A stretch of 64,000 bases of DNA from Kastovskya adunca ATA6-11-RM4 (lineage in GTDB: Bacteria > Cyanobacteriota > Cyanobacteriia > Cyanobacteriales > Coleofasciculaceae). The DNA lies in assembly GCA_019359445.1 (NCBI GenBank), contig JAHHHJ010000015.1:88921-152920 (forward strand), written 5' to 3'. Below, piece by piece: positions 54,055 to 63,787 of this stretch; position 1 is the stretch's first letter; the number at the start of each line of letters is the position of its first letter. The notes under the pieces were generated by a model. It made no database searches, was not told where the DNA came from, and saw only the letters and a program-made list of their open reading frames with translations. The position numbers and the translations under genes are program-made.

Positions 54055-55662
54055 ATGAGCATTAAGACCATTAAGCGATTGGTTTTGGTTTTGCTGACCG
54101 TTGTGGCGATCGCCCAAGTTGGGCTGTCTCTTGTAGAAAGTTGGGGACAGCCTCAAATTCAGAGCCGCTTGCAACTCTACCAAACTAATCTCATCCTGCA
54201 CGCAGCAGAGTTACAGGATGACAAGCCACCTAATGGCTCAGGCGCAGACATCGCCAACGCTCGTACCGCATTACTGGGACAAAACCCCTTTGAAACAGCT
54301 CAAAAGCAATATCAGGATGCTCGTGAAGAAGCGCAAACCAACCTGAAAACGATCCAGGCAAAACTTGCGCCGTCTGTAGCCCCCGCCTCAACAGATACCT
54401 CCGACTCGCAGAGCCAGTATCCTCCCGTGTCTGAAGCTTCGGCGCAGCAGCCACAAAGGCAACAATCCGCCTCTCAGGTGGGAAAGTTGTTAGCTGAGTT
54501 GGATGTGCGGATTGGTATTCTACAAGCCCAGCAAGGGAAAACCACAGAAGCGATCAACACCTGGACTCAGTTTATCGAGCAGGCTGAAACTCAGGAGTCT
54601 GAGACAGCCTTGACAAAGACAGCCGCAGTATTAATCGGATTGTGGAGCGAACCGTCGCGTCTGCTTCCCGATGCTGAGTCCCAGATTCAACAGAACTTAG
54701 ATAGTTGGTTTCGCTATCGGGCATTAACAAAACTGTATAAGTTGCAGCAGCGTCAAGAGGCATTGTCAGCGCTGCAAGCCCAAGAACAAGAAGTTGCGGA
54801 AAAAGCCGCTGTTAAGTTAGCGATTGTGGGCGGTATTCCGGCGATTGGGGGAGTGCTGGGGGTAGGAACATTGGTCTTTTTGGCGGCGCAACTGTTGCTG
54901 CAAGGGAAACAATCGCTTTTATCTAACAACAGCGAACTTACCTGGACAACCCCTTGGGATTGGGAGACGATTTGGCAGGTTCTCATCTTTGGCTTTTTCT
55001 TTATCGGGCAGATATTACTGCCGTTGATATTTGGATTGGTATTCAATTCATTAGGCTCTAATCCGGCTACTTTTGGCGTGCGGATGAAAGCCATTTATGT
55101 GATGCTCAGTTACCTGCTACTCGCCGGGGGCGGCTTACTGGTGCTGTACATCTCTGTGAAGCCGTATTTCCCCCTACCCGAAGGTTGGTTTCGGTTTCAG
55201 TGGCGAGGTGGATGGATTTTATGGGGAGTTGGCGGTTACTTCGCTGCCCTACCGTTGGTGGTGCTGGTATCGCTGATTAATCAACAAATCTGGAAGGGAC
55301 AAGGTGGTAGCAATCCGATTTTGCCCTTGGCGTTAGAGGGACGAGATAGCGTTGCCTTGTCGATCTTTTTCTTAACCGCATCAGTGGCGGCACCTGCCTT
55401 TGAGGAAATTATTTTTCGCGGATTTTTATTACCCTCACTGACGCGATATATGCCAATTTGGGGGGCAATTGTCGCCAGTAGTTTTTTGTTTGCGATCGCT
55501 CACCTAAGTCTTTCGGAAGTTTTACCCTTAGCGACCTTAGGAATGATTTTGGCAGTGGTATATACGCGATCGCGTAATCTGTTTGCCCCAATGCTGCTCC
55601 ATAGTCTCTGGAATGCGGGGACACTCCTGAGCCTTTATGCCTTAGGTAGCGGCGTCAACTAA
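54055..55662 (+). CDS. CPBP-family intramembrane metalloprotease
   Basis: This 535-residue protein has a signal-anchor helix at the N-terminus and a hydrophilic coiled-coil/Gln-rich region (about 40-265). A membrane domain with about eight helices follows. The CPBP/Abi signature appears as APAFEEIIFRGFLLPSL (glutamate pair and Arg), followed by FLFAIAHLSLSEVLPLATLG and APMLLHSLWN with histidines that bind the metal. The long soluble N-terminal region distinguishes it from minimal family members and is typical of cyanobacterial forms. The substrate is unknown. AAGGGGA precedes the ATG. Heptamer repeats follow the gene. Confidence 0.9.
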   Translation: MSIKTIKRLVLVLLTVVAIAQVGLSLVESWGQPQIQSRLQLYQTNLILHAAELQDDKPPNGSGADIANARTALLGQNPFETAQKQYQDAREEAQTNLKTIQAKLAPSVAPASTDTSDSQSQYPPVSEASAQQPQRQQSASQVGKLLAELDVRIGILQAQQGKTTEAINTWTQFIEQAETQESETALTKTAAVLIGLWSEPSRLLPDAESQIQQNLDSWFRYRALTKLYKLQQRQEALSALQAQEQEVAEKAAVKLAIVGGIPAIGGVLGVGTLVFLAAQLLLQGKQSLLSNNSELTWTTPWDWETIWQVLIFGFFFIGQILLPLIFGLVFNSLGSNPATFGVRMKAIYVMLSYLLLAGGGLLVLYISVKPYFPLPEGWFRFQWRGGWILWGVGGYFAALPLVVLVSLINQQIWKGQGGSNPILPLALEGRDSVALSIFFLTASVAAPAFEEIIFRGFLLPSLTRYMPIWGAIVASSFLFAIAHLSLSEVLPLATLGMILAVVYTRSRNLFAPMLLHSLWNAGTLLSLYALGSGVN

Positions 55663-55686
55663 TCTTGAGTCCTGAGTCGGAAAGAA

Positions 55687-55766
55687 AGTATGAAGGGTGA
55701 AGGGTGAAGTATGAAGGGTGAAGTATGAAGGGTGAAGTATGAAGGGTGAAGTATGAAGGGTGAAAG
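55687..55766. repeat. Heptanucleotide tandem repeat (STRR-like)
   Basis: At least ten near-perfect copies alternate TGAAGGG and TGAAGTA. It is the longest and cleanest of three loci of this repeat family in the window and lies directly downstream of the CPBP protease gene. Confidence 0.92.
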
Positions 55767-55778
55767 AGGTTATTGGTT

Positions 55779-55864
55779 CTCCTCTGCTCCTCTGCTCCTC
55801 TGCTCCTCTGCTCCTCTGCTCCCCCGCTCCTCTGCTCCCCCGCTCCCCCGCTCCCCCGCTCCCC
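55779..55864. repeat. Octanucleotide tandem repeat CTCCTCTG / CTCCCCCG
   Basis: About ten octamers of two interspersed variants follow the heptamer array after a dozen bases. Together they form a 180-base tract of two different tandem repeats upstream of the copper ATPase gene. Confidence 0.9.
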
Positions 55865-56018
55865 ATTCCCTCATCTCCCTCTGAGGTGCAAAGAAGTCAT
55901 TTGCTGACCAATGATATACATAGAGACAGAGCTGGCAGCAGAGGTTTAGAGAGTCTTGCCCTCCAACGCGCTCTCGACTTGCCACCTCAGAGAATTTTTC
56001 GCAGGAATCACACCTCTT

Positions 56019-58454
56019 ATGGATCAATCTTCATTGCTAGACCCTTCCTCGCCGAGTCCTGTCCGGGATGCCTCGGTAGAAACCCTTGCCCTGGATGTCA
56101 CAGGCATGAAGTGTGCCGGGTGTGTCAGTGTTGTCGAACGACAATTGGGTAAGCATCCCGGTGTTGTGAATGCGCGGGTCAATCTGGTGACAGAGGTGGC
56201 AGTTGTTGAGTATGAAGCGGGTGTAGTCGATCCCAATGCTCTGGCCCAACAGCTTACTCAAAGCGGATTTCCGTCCCAACTCCGTTATCCTCAAGGACAC
56301 AAAGCTACCGGGGAAGAGGGCGCATCTGTTCCCAGCTTAGCCGAGCGGCGTCAGCAGGAAAACCGCGACCAAATCCGACGATTGAGCGTTGCGGGCATTT
56401 TGATCGCCCTCTCGATCATCGGTCACATTGGACACTGGTTCGGCGCACCGATGCTGCCCGTGTTGAGCAACATTTGGTTTCACTGGGGACTAGCAACCCT
56501 GGCTTTAGTTGGCCCCGCCCGTAGCATTATCATCAATGGCGCACAAGGGTTGTGGCATCGAGCGCCCAACATGAACAGCTTAGTCGGGCTAGGAGCGCTG
56601 ACTGCCTACAGTACAAGCTGTGTAGCGTTACTATTTCCCCAACTCGGTTGGGAGTGCTTCTTTGAGGAACCCGTCATGCTGCTGGGCTTTATCTTACTGG
56701 GGCGTACCTTGGAGCAACGAGCGCGAGGACGAGCATCAGCGGCGTTTGAGTCCTTACTAGCTCTCCAGCCCCAGATTGCCCACTTAATTGGTGCCGCCGA
56801 TGCGGAGCAAGCGGGAATTGAGATTCCCGTTGAGCAAGTGCGAGTTGGGGAGTGGCTGCGGGTGCTTCCGGGTGAAAAAATCCCGGTGGATGGAGAAGTG
56901 GTGGCTGGGGAAACCTTGGTTGACGAGTCGATGCTGACGGGGGAACCTGTCCCTGTTGCTAAACGACCGGGAGACGCCGTTGCGGCTGGTACGACTAATC
57001 AATCGGGAGCGGTAGCAATTAAAGCGACCCGCACGGGTGAAAACACGACCTTAGCGCAGATTGTGACGTTGGTGGAGGAGGCGCAAACTCGTAAGGCACC
57101 TGTACAGAAATTGGTAGATACGGTTGCGGGTTACTTTACCTACGGAGTTTTGGGCGTTGCGACGTTGACGTTCCTCTTTTGGTATTTTGCGGGAACTGAG
57201 ATTTGGCCAGAAGTGCTGGATTTGGGCAGTTTTATGCCCACAATGGCTGACTCAATGCCACAGATGGGTGCTGAGGCTTACCGGATGACACCGTTGCTGT
57301 TGAGTTTAAAGTTAGCGATCGCGGTTTTAGTAATTGCCTGCCCCTGCGCCCTGGGTTTAGCGACGCCGACTGCGATTTTAGTCGGTACTAGTCTGGGTGC
57401 CGAACGAGGGCTGTTAATTAAAGGAGGCGATGTCCTCGAACAAGTCCATCAAACTCAAACCATCGTTTTTGATAAAACAGGCACCCTCACCAGCGGTAAT
57501 CCCACCGTGACGGACTGCTTAGGAATGGTTGATCATTTAGACGCCACAAAGCTCCTGCAACTGGCTGCCACGGCTGAAAGCGGCACCAATCACCCCTTGG
57601 GGACGGCAATTGAACAAGCCGCACGACAGCAAGCACTTCCCCGACTAGCCGCAGAGAATTTTTACACGGAAGCTGGGTTGGGAATTTCCGCACGGGTGGA
57701 AGGTCAGTCGGTGTTGTTGGGGAATGCGGACTGGTTGCAGCAGCAAGGAGTAACGATCAGCCCTCAGGCGCAAGGGAAAGTTGCCGCCTTAGCAGAGGAG
57801 GGGAAAACAGTAGTCTATGTGGCGGTAGATGGCTGGCTGGCAGGACTAATTGCGGTGACGGATATCGTCAGAAGTGATGCCCAAGAAACTGTTGCTAGCC
57901 TGCAAGCGCTGGGATTTCGGGTGATGATGCTGACTGGCGATCGCCTAGAGGCAGCGCAGGCGATCGCTCTACAAGTCGGCATTGCAGCGGCAGATATCAT
58001 TGCTGAGGTTCGTCCCGATGGCAAAGTAGACGCGATCGCTAAACTGCAAGCGGCAGGACAGCGGGTTGTCATGGTAGGAGATGGCATTAATGATGCCCCA
58101 GCGTTAGCCCAAGCAGATGTCGGAATTTCTCTCCATGCTGGCACTGATGTCGCCAGAGAAACCGCCGGAATTATTCTGATGCGGGTGACGGCTGGGCGCT
58201 CTGAAGATGTGCGCTTGTTGGATGTTGTCGAAGCAATCCGCCTCTCTCGTGCCACCTTCAACAAAATTCGCCAAAATCTCTTCTGGGCATTTGCCTACAA
58301 TGTCCTAGGAATTCCCGCCGCCGCCGGAGTGCTACTACCTAGCTTGGGGATTATTCTTAACCCTGCTGCCGCTGGGGCTTTGATGGCATTTAGTTCTGTT
58401 AGTGTGGTGACCAACTCTTTGTTACTACGTCGCACCTTCAAATCCCGAAATTGA
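56019..58454 (+). CDS. ctaA: Copper-transporting P1B-type ATPase, CtaA-like
   Basis: This 811-residue P-type ATPase begins with one heavy-metal-binding domain, containing [18 protein letters not shown]. The transport motif is [11 protein letters not shown], the phosphorylation site is [23 protein letters not shown] is the actuator loop, ESGTNHPLG carries the P1B His-Pro, and [17 protein letters not shown] is the hinge. These define a Cu(I) pump. The MKCAGC form of the metal-binding site resembles CtaA, which delivers copper toward plastocyanin, more than PacS; this assignment is tentative. The ATG at 56019 follows AGGA. No copper chaperone gene is adjacent. Confidence 0.93.
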   Translation: MDQSSLLDPSSPSPVRDASVETLALDVTGMKCAGCVSVVERQLGKHPGVVNARVNLVTEVAVVEYEAGVVDPNALAQQLTQSGFPSQLRYPQGHKATGEEGASVPSLAERRQQENRDQIRRLSVAGILIALSIIGHIGHWFGAPMLPVLSNIWFHWGLATLALVGPARSIIINGAQGLWHRAPNMNSLVGLGALTAYSTSCVALLFPQLGWECFFEEPVMLLGFILLGRTLEQRARGRASAAFESLLALQPQIAHLIGAADAEQAGIEIPVEQVRVGEWLRVLPGEKIPVDGEVVAGETLVDESMLTGEPVPVAKRPGDAVAAGTTNQSGAVAIKATRTGENTTLAQIVTLVEEAQTRKAPVQKLVDTVAGYFTYGVLGVATLTFLFWYFAGTEIWPEVLDLGSFMPTMADSMPQMGAEAYRMTPLLLSLKLAIAVLVIACPCALGLATPTAILVGTSLGAERGLLIKGGDVLEQVHQTQTIVFDKTGTLTSGNPTVTDCLGMVDHLDATKLLQLAATAESGTNHPLGTAIEQAARQQALPRLAAENFYTEAGLGISARVEGQSVLLGNADWLQQQGVTISPQAQGKVAALAEEGKTVVYVAVDGWLAGLIAVTDIVRSDAQETVASLQALGFRVMMLTGDRLEAAQAIALQVGIAAADIIAEVRPDGKVDAIAKLQAAGQRVVMVGDGINDAPALAQADVGISLHAGTDVARETAGIILMRVTAGRSEDVRLLDVVEAIRLSRATFNKIRQNLFWAFAYNVLGIPAAAGVLLPSLGIILNPAAAGALMAFSSVSVVTNSLLLRRTFKSRN

Positions 58455-58811
58455 GCGGCAGAAGCGATGAATTAGGAGAATTTCTAAAATTGACAAATAT
58501 TGCACACTCTACAGAGGGGTAATAGGTTGTGCCAAAATAAAACTTGTTGCAACGAAAACAATTCAGGGTAGCAGAATCAGCGCGGATAGACCGCTATTTT
58601 TCCTGTGATACGTTACAGAAAATCAGGCTCAAAATGTTCCTTCCTACTGTCTTCAGAAATGCCGACTATTATTGATTCAATGAGTGCCCAATTGCTACAG
58701 GACAATTGGGGAACTAGGACACTCATTGAGACAAATCAGTAGAAAAGGTGCCACGGTGAGTAAACTAAGAGCTTTTTCTAACCCTACCTCACTCCCTATT
58801 CGGATTTTTCA
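58455..58811. other. Intergenic region with a long stem-loop
   Basis: In these 357 bases, 58678-58686 pairs with 58720-58728 (CAATGAGTG/CACTCATTG) and 58687-58694 pairs with 58703-58710 (CCCAATTG/CAATTGGG). This gives a 17-base-pair stem with a one-sided bulge. No gene is visible. It may end the ctaA transcript or be a leader element of the FHA gene 84 bases downstream. Confidence 0.5.
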
Positions 58812-59258
58812 ATGTCAGCACAACAAAATTACCAACACTTATTAATTCTTGAAGACGATAAGGGGCGTAAAGAATTTCCCTTAGAGGACTCTCTCTATTC
58901 CATTGGTAGAGACCAAAAGTGCGATATCCGTCTGTGTTCCCAGTTCGTCTCGCGCCGACATGCTACGTTGATGCGGCGAGTCCGTGAGGACGGTACGCAC
59001 TACTACCGGATTGTTGATGGCAATCTCAAAGGCAAAAGTAGTGCTAACGGCTTATTGATTAATGGTCGCAAGCTTCACTCTCAACAGGCTCACGACTTGG
59101 AGGATAAGGATGAAATTGTCTTTGGTCCCCAAGTCAGCGCCGTCTATTACTTATTGAAGCGGGAAACTGTTCCGACTGGCCCACCTGATGAATTCGATAT
59201 CACCCTAATTAGCCCCGGTATGATTGACGATCCAGACGAGTTTAGCTCTTGGCATTAA
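58812..59258 (+). CDS. FHA-domain protein
   Basis: This 148-residue protein has a single forkhead-associated domain in residues ~25-115. YSIGRDQKCDIRLCSQFVSRRHATL provides the conserved glycine, arginine, serine and histidine that bind phosphothreonine, and the segment SSANGLLINGRKL closes the site. The N-terminal ~20 residues and the acidic C-terminal tail have no known domain. FHA proteins read Ser/Thr kinase signals. No kinase gene is adjacent, so its partner is unknown. Confidence 0.92.
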   Translation: MSAQQNYQHLLILEDDKGRKEFPLEDSLYSIGRDQKCDIRLCSQFVSRRHATLMRRVREDGTHYYRIVDGNLKGKSSANGLLINGRKLHSQQAHDLEDKDEIVFGPQVSAVYYLLKRETVPTGPPDEFDITLISPGMIDDPDEFSSWH

Positions 59259-59290
59259 AGGGACAAACAGGATTTTCAGTTCCTTGTCCG

Positions 59291-59638
59291 TTACCCAGCC
59301 ACACTTTCTAGCAGTTGCCAATGACGATTTTCGGCGATCGCTTCATGTACCAGTTGAAACATCTGGTGACAGTGATTGTCTATCTGCAATGGCAACTCTT
59401 CGTTTTTAATGACAAAATTCATCCGCACTTCCTGCTCAGTTGCGGTTGAACGGTCGATTAGAACTTCCACCGTCACCAACTTGGCAAAGGCAACCTGTCC
59501 AGGAATTTCCCGCGCCATTAAATAGTCGTTGGTATCGTAGATGATATCAAAATTACATGATTGCAACACTTCAATGAGAGTTTCTTGAAGGTGATCGAGA
59601 GAAACTGCGAGCGTGAAAGAACAAGTGTAGCGAGCCAT
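59291..59638 (-). CDS. Conserved cyanobacterial protein of unknown function
   Basis: This 115-residue soluble protein starts MARYTCSFTLAVSLDHLQETL and includes CNFDIIYDTNDYLMAREIPG and VTVEVLIDRSTATEQEV. The alternating strands and helices suggest a small alpha/beta fold. I recognise it only as a conserved cyanobacterial hypothetical; it has no known catalytic motif. The open frame starts two codons earlier at 59644, but MARY is the likely start. It is convergent with the FHA gene. Confidence 0.8.
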   Translation of the reverse strand: MARYTCSFTLAVSLDHLQETLIEVLQSCNFDIIYDTNDYLMAREIPGQVAFAKLVTVEVLIDRSTATEQEVRMNFVIKNEELPLQIDNHCHQMFQLVHEAIAENRHWQLLESVAG

Positions 59639-59952
59639 AAACAACTCCGGGTGTCAAACGCCTTCCTCAATGACCCTCCTATCATATCGAACCTCTGGTG
59701 AGGGACATGGCAGGGAGAGTAGAGAACAGACAGAAGCTAAGTGCTATTAGCTTCTAGCATATTAATGGTTGATCAGGATATAGGGGACACTCCCTGGCAA
59801 TTTTCTACGGAACTGCTGTACCTAAAGCTCTAGAGGAGCAGGGGAGGGGGTTCTGTCGCTTTTTTTCGGTTTTGAGCCAGGAGAATTAACCAAGCGGATT
59901 TGATAGTAAGATGGAGCGTCTCTACAAATGTTAACAAAGCAGGACGGGGGAA
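59639..59952. other. Divergent intergenic region upstream of tmk
   Basis: These 314 bases contain no recognisable gene or repeat. The right end holds the ribosome-binding site of tmk (GGGGGAA just before its ATG). Confidence 0.4.
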
Positions 59953-60591
59953 ATGCAAGGGCGACTGATTGTATTTGAGGGCGTCGAGGGGAGTGGCAAA
60001 ACAACTCAACTAGGCGCGATCGCCAGTTGGCTAAAGAATAAAGTTTCTCCTGTACCCGTTGTGGTGACGCAGGAACCTGGAGGTACAGAGTTAGGTAGTG
60101 CGCTGCGTCAACTGTTGCTCCAAAAACAAACCTTCCCGCTCCACGATCGAGCCGAATTATTTTTATTCGCGGCGGATCGCGTTCAACATGTAGAGGAAGT
60201 CCTCAAGCCTCAACTAGAGCAGGGGTCGATTATTTTATGCGATCGCTACGTCGAATCTACTATTGCTTACCAGGGTTACGGAAGAGGCTTGAGCCTGGAT
60301 CTAATTCATCAGCTTAATCAGTTAGCAACAGTTGGGTTGACAAGCGACCTGACTCTCTGGCTGGATGTCGAGATCAAAATTGGGTTAACAAGGGCAAAAA
60401 ATAGAGGCGTTGCTGACCGCTTGGAACAAGCCGCCCTCACCTTCCACTCGTCAGTGCAGCAAGGTTATCGAGAACTCGCCCAAGCCCACCCGGAAAGGAT
60501 TGTCCCCATTGATGCCAGTGGCAGCCAGGAAGCCGTAACTGCCCGGATTCAGGAAGTTTTGGAGCAAAAACTGACCGAGTGGTATGGCTAG
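59953..60591 (+). CDS. tmk: Thymidylate kinase
   Basis: This kinase phosphorylates dTMP to dTDP for DNA synthesis. The P-loop is IVFEGVEGSGKTTQLG, followed by TQEPGGTELGSALRQLLL. The DR motif is CDRYVESTIAYQGYGRGL, and LTLWLDVEIKIGLTRAK follows. Length is 212 residues, as expected. The ATG is preceded by GGGGGAA. The holB gene starts 28 bases downstream on the same strand, a common pairing in bacteria. Confidence 0.97.
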   Translation: MQGRLIVFEGVEGSGKTTQLGAIASWLKNKVSPVPVVVTQEPGGTELGSALRQLLLQKQTFPLHDRAELFLFAADRVQHVEEVLKPQLEQGSIILCDRYVESTIAYQGYGRGLSLDLIHQLNQLATVGLTSDLTLWLDVEIKIGLTRAKNRGVADRLEQAALTFHSSVQQGYRELAQAHPERIVPIDASGSQEAVTARIQEVLEQKLTEWYG

Positions 60592-60619
60592 GGAGCATTT
60601 GAGAGGGGAGAGCTGATTG

Positions 60620-61573
60620 ATGAATGGGTTTGAGGGATTGATTGGGCAATCACAGGCGATCGCGTTACTACAAGGAGCCGTAGCCGCAAATCGCCTTGCT
60701 CCAGCTTATCTGTTTGCTGGCCCTCCGGGTGTGGGGCGGAGTCTGGCGGCGCAGGCGTTTGTGGAACTGCTGTTTTGTACCGGGGTGAGCGCCGATAAGC
60801 AGAAATTAATTCACAAGCGCTTGCGGCAGGGAAATCACCCGGATGTGTTGTGGGTGGAACCTACCTATCTGCACAACGGGGTACGCTTATCAGCGAGGGA
60901 AGCGGCAGAAAAAAACCTCAAGCGCAAGGCACCTCCCCAAATTCGCTTAGAACAAATTCGGGAAATTGCTCAGTTTCTCGGTCGTTCGGCATTAACAGCC
61001 CCTCGTAAAATTGTCGCCATCGACCAAGCCGAGATGATGGCAGAGGCGGCGGCAAATGGTTTGCTGAAAACCTTAGAAGAACCGGGTAAGGCGACGATTA
61101 TTTTGATTGCCCCCGGTGCCGATGCCTTGTTACCAACCCTGGTATCTCGTTGTCAGCGGATTCCCTTTTCCCGCTTGGCGCTGGAGGATATGGAGCAAGT
61201 GCTGAGAAAAACCGGACAAGAGGAGATTTTGCAGGAACGAGCTGTGTTAGAGATTGCCCAAGGCAGTCCGGGAGAAGCGATCGCGGCTTGGCAACAACTC
61301 CAAGTTATTTCCCCCGATCTTCTCAAGCGCTGCACCCAGTTTCCCAAAACCCCTCGCATCGCCCTAGAACTTGCCCGTGATATTGACTCATCCCTCGATA
61401 CAGAAGCTCAGTTGTGGTTGGTAACCTATCTCCAGCACAGCTACTGGCGGACGCGATCGCACCCGGCGCTCGTGACAAAGCTAGAGCAAGCGAGAAAATC
61501 TCTTCTCAGTTATGCTCAGCCGCGCCTGGTGTGGGAAGTAACCTTGCTGGAATTATCTCAATTTGCGGTTTGA
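60620..61573 (+). CDS. holB: DNA polymerase III subunit delta'
   Basis: This clamp-loader subunit has an AAA+ fold. The P-loop-like segment LFAGPPGVGRSLAAQAF has Arg in place of the catalytic Lys, as in many non-hydrolysing delta' subunits. IDQAEMMAEAAANGLLKTLEEPG forms the Walker B/sensor region, and TLVSRCQRIPF carries the SRC arginine finger. The 317-residue protein is slightly shorter than E. coli HolB. The ATG at 60620 follows GGGGAG. It works with DnaX and HolA to load the sliding clamp, and it is downstream of tmk. Confidence 0.94.
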   Translation: MNGFEGLIGQSQAIALLQGAVAANRLAPAYLFAGPPGVGRSLAAQAFVELLFCTGVSADKQKLIHKRLRQGNHPDVLWVEPTYLHNGVRLSAREAAEKNLKRKAPPQIRLEQIREIAQFLGRSALTAPRKIVAIDQAEMMAEAAANGLLKTLEEPGKATIILIAPGADALLPTLVSRCQRIPFSRLALEDMEQVLRKTGQEEILQERAVLEIAQGSPGEAIAAWQQLQVISPDLLKRCTQFPKTPRIALELARDIDSSLDTEAQLWLVTYLQHSYWRTRSHPALVTKLEQARKSLLSYAQPRLVWEVTLLELSQFAV

Positions 61574-61710
61574 TAAAAGCTGAATGCTTTCCCTCAGGAC
61601 TGATGAAAAATTAAAAAAAACTTCTGAAGTAAGATCAAGCCATTGAGGTCTTCAAAAAATAGTTTTAAGGTTCAAAATCATCTATTTATCCCCATTTTTG
61701 GCAGAAAAAT

Positions 61711-62253
61711 ATGGCATTTAGTCAAACTGTTCGTGCGGTTGGCGTCTTTTCAACGCGCCAAGATACAGAAGACGCACTGAATAAATTAAAAAACTCAGGT
61801 TTTCCCATGCATCAAGTTTCTGCGATCGCGCAAAACCTTGAAGGAGACAATGAAATTGCCGGAGTAGAGGTAACAAGCCAAGATAACAAGGCAACGGGGA
61901 AAGGCGCTGTTGTTGGTACGGCGGCGGGTGGTATGACAGGAGGGCTGATCGGCATTATCGGCGCTTTGATGACCCTTACTGTGCCGGGAGTTGGCCCGGT
62001 TGTGGCAGGTGGTGCGATCGCCTCTATCTTGGGGGACGCTTTGATTGGCGGTGCCGTTGGTGCAACGACGGGTGGAATAGTCGGTGCCTTTACAGGGCTA
62101 GGCATTCCAGAAGAGCAATCTCGAATTTACAACGAGCGACTGCTCAAAGGTAATCATTTAGTGATTATTGAAGGTACGCTGGCAGAAATTGACCGCGCTA
62201 CTGCCATTTTCAGTCAGCAAAATCTTTTGGAGTGGGAGGTCTATCAATCCTGA
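61711..62253 (+). CDS. General-stress-protein-like membrane protein with glycine zipper
   Basis: This 180-residue protein starts with a soluble alpha/beta domain (about 5-55) containing [20 protein letters not shown] and [13 protein letters not shown], which resembles the general-stress-protein 17M-type domain. A glycine-rich hydrophobic hairpin follows (about 65-135; [20 protein letters not shown] and [14 protein letters not shown]). The C-terminal part [22 protein letters not shown] repeats the first fold. Such proteins are found in stress responses, but the biochemical role is unknown. Its 3' end overlaps bioF by 10 bases in convergent orientation. Confidence 0.85.
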   Translation: MAFSQTVRAVGVFSTRQDTEDALNKLKNSGFPMHQVSAIAQNLEGDNEIAGVEVTSQDNKATGKGAVVGTAAGGMTGGLIGIIGALMTLTVPGVGPVVAGGAIASILGDALIGGAVGATTGGIVGAFTGLGIPEEQSRIYNERLLKGNHLVIIEGTLAEIDRATAIFSQQNLLEWEVYQS

Positions 62254-63413
62254 ATTTCCCTCAAAGCGGTGACGAGTTGCTGAAGCTGACTCGGCTCGTG
62301 AGTTGCCATCAAAGTCATCCGAATGCGGCTGGTAGGGACTGTAGGAGGGCGGATAGCGGGGGCAAAAATGCCTGCGGTTTTGAGGTATTGTCCGGCTTTG
62401 AGAGCTGTAGCGGGACTGTTGAGTTGCAGGCAAAGAATGGGTGAGTTTGAGGGCAAAAGTTTAAGCTCAGGGAGTTGCTGGGCAATTAACTGCTTGAGGG
62501 TATGCGTATTGTGCCAAAGCTGAGCACGGCGTTCCGGTTCTTGTTGGATAACTTTGATCGCCGCTAAGGCAGCAGCCGTATCTGCGGGTGTTAGTCCCGT
62601 AGTGTAAATCCAGCTAGGGGAACGATTGCGGAGGAAATCGATCAGGGAGGCAGAACCGGCAACATAGCCACCTAAACTCCCTAAGGCTTTGCTCAGGGTG
62701 CCAACTTGAATTAAAGGTTGCCCGGTGCAGCCAAAGTGTTCTACACAACCTGCACCCTGATGACCAAGAACACCAGTGGCATGAGCTTCATCGACTAGTA
62801 CCATGCAATCGTAGGCTTGGGCGAGTTCCAATAGTTGGAGTAAGGGGCATAAGTCGCCATCCATACTAAAGACGCTATCGGTGATGATCAGGCAGCGGCG
62901 ATAGTGCTGTCGGTGCTGATGGAGCTGGGTTTGCAGGTGTTCAATATCGCAGTGGCGATACTCTACAACCATTGCACCACTGAGGACTGCACCGTTTTTG
63001 AGGCTGGAGTGATTGTACTGGTCGGAAAGTATGAAATCGCGTTTGCCGACAACCGCCGCGATCGCCCCTAAATTTGCCAGGTATCCTGAACTAAATACCA
63101 GAGCGTCTTCCGTTTGTTTGAGAGCCGCGATCGCTGTTTCCAATTCCCGATGTAGTTCTCGATGTCCGCTGACTAATCGCGAACCTGTGCTACCTGTGCC
63201 ATATACCTGCGTCGCCTCAACGGCTGCTGCGATCAAACGTTCGTCGCCCGCTAGCCCTAGGTAGTCATTACTGGCGAAATTCAGTAGCGATCGCCCCTCC
63301 ATCTGCACAACCGCTCCAGAACGCCCCTGAATCGCCTGCACCGAACGGTACCAATCAGCCCGATGAATTACCCTGAGAGATTCTTCTAGCCACGCGTAGG
63401 GATTAGCCGTCAC
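62244..63413 (-). CDS. bioF: 8-amino-7-oxononanoate synthase
   Basis: This PLP enzyme joins pimeloyl-thioester and alanine in the first step of biotin ring assembly. The motifs are [44 protein letters not shown] with the PLP-ring aspartate, and [18 protein letters not shown] with the PLP lysine. I choose the GTG at 63413 ([13 protein letters not shown]): it overlaps the stop of the upstream gene as GTGA and gives 389 residues. The longer frame to 63455 overlaps that gene further. Related enzymes such as KBL and ALAS share the fold, but the motifs favour BioF. Confidence 0.93.
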   Translation of the reverse strand: MTANPYAWLEESLRVIHRADWYRSVQAIQGRSGAVVQMEGRSLLNFASNDYLGLAGDERLIAAAVEATQVYGTGSTGSRLVSGHRELHRELETAIAALKQTEDALVFSSGYLANLGAIAAVVGKRDFILSDQYNHSSLKNGAVLSGAMVVEYRHCDIEHLQTQLHQHRQHYRRCLIITDSVFSMDGDLCPLLQLLELAQAYDCMVLVDEAHATGVLGHQGAGCVEHFGCTGQPLIQVGTLSKALGSLGGYVAGSASLIDFLRNRSPSWIYTTGLTPADTAAALAAIKVIQQEPERRAQLWHNTHTLKQLIAQQLPELKLLPSNSPILCLQLNSPATALKAGQYLKTAGIFAPAIRPPTVPTSRIRMTLMATHEPSQLQQLVTALREIQD

Positions 63414-63787
63414 TCTGCTGTTGTACCTGTTTGCTTCAAATAGCTCAACAACCAATTGGCAGCGGTGGCTCGTCGCGTCTGTCGGGGCCCAAATTCACCA
63501 ATTTTGTAACCTTTAAAGCCTAGCTGTTCTTTTAGGAGCTGTTTATTTTCTGCTGGTATCGAGCGCGTCAGCTTCACTGTGGCAGGACGGTTTTCAATAA
63601 AATCTGGAGGCTCAGGATAATCCTCTTTCCACTGAGCATCCGCATTACTAGCATCCCAACGATCAGTCGCCGCATCATAGCGGTATCCCAAGCCTTGCCA
63701 CACCAGTTGGTTGACTGTCCCATCCTCAATTTCATCTTTGAGAATTGCCCAAATCGTATCGGTAGTTAGCGGTGGTAAGTTAGACAT
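63410..63787 (-). CDS. DUF1823 conserved protein
   Basis: This 125-residue protein starts [20 protein letters not shown] and ends with a highly conserved block, [20 protein letters not shown] followed by [22 protein letters not shown] recognise the DUF1823 family of cyanobacteria and plants. It has no membrane segment and no known function. Its stop codon overlaps the bioF GTG, indicating translational coupling. Whether DUF1823 takes part in biotin metabolism is not established. Confidence 0.88.
   Translation of the reverse strand: MSNLPPLTTDTIWAILKDEIEDGTVNQLVWQGLGYRYDAATDRWDASNADAQWKEDYPEPPDFIENRPATVKLTRSIPAENKQLLKEQLGFKGYKIGEFGPRQTRRATAANWLLSYLKQTGTTAE

Noticed and set aside
55687..55864. 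Possible CRISPR array
   Set aside because: The units are 7 or 8 bases with no spacers, so these are simple tandem repeats. No 30-40-base direct repeats with unique spacers were found anywhere in the window.
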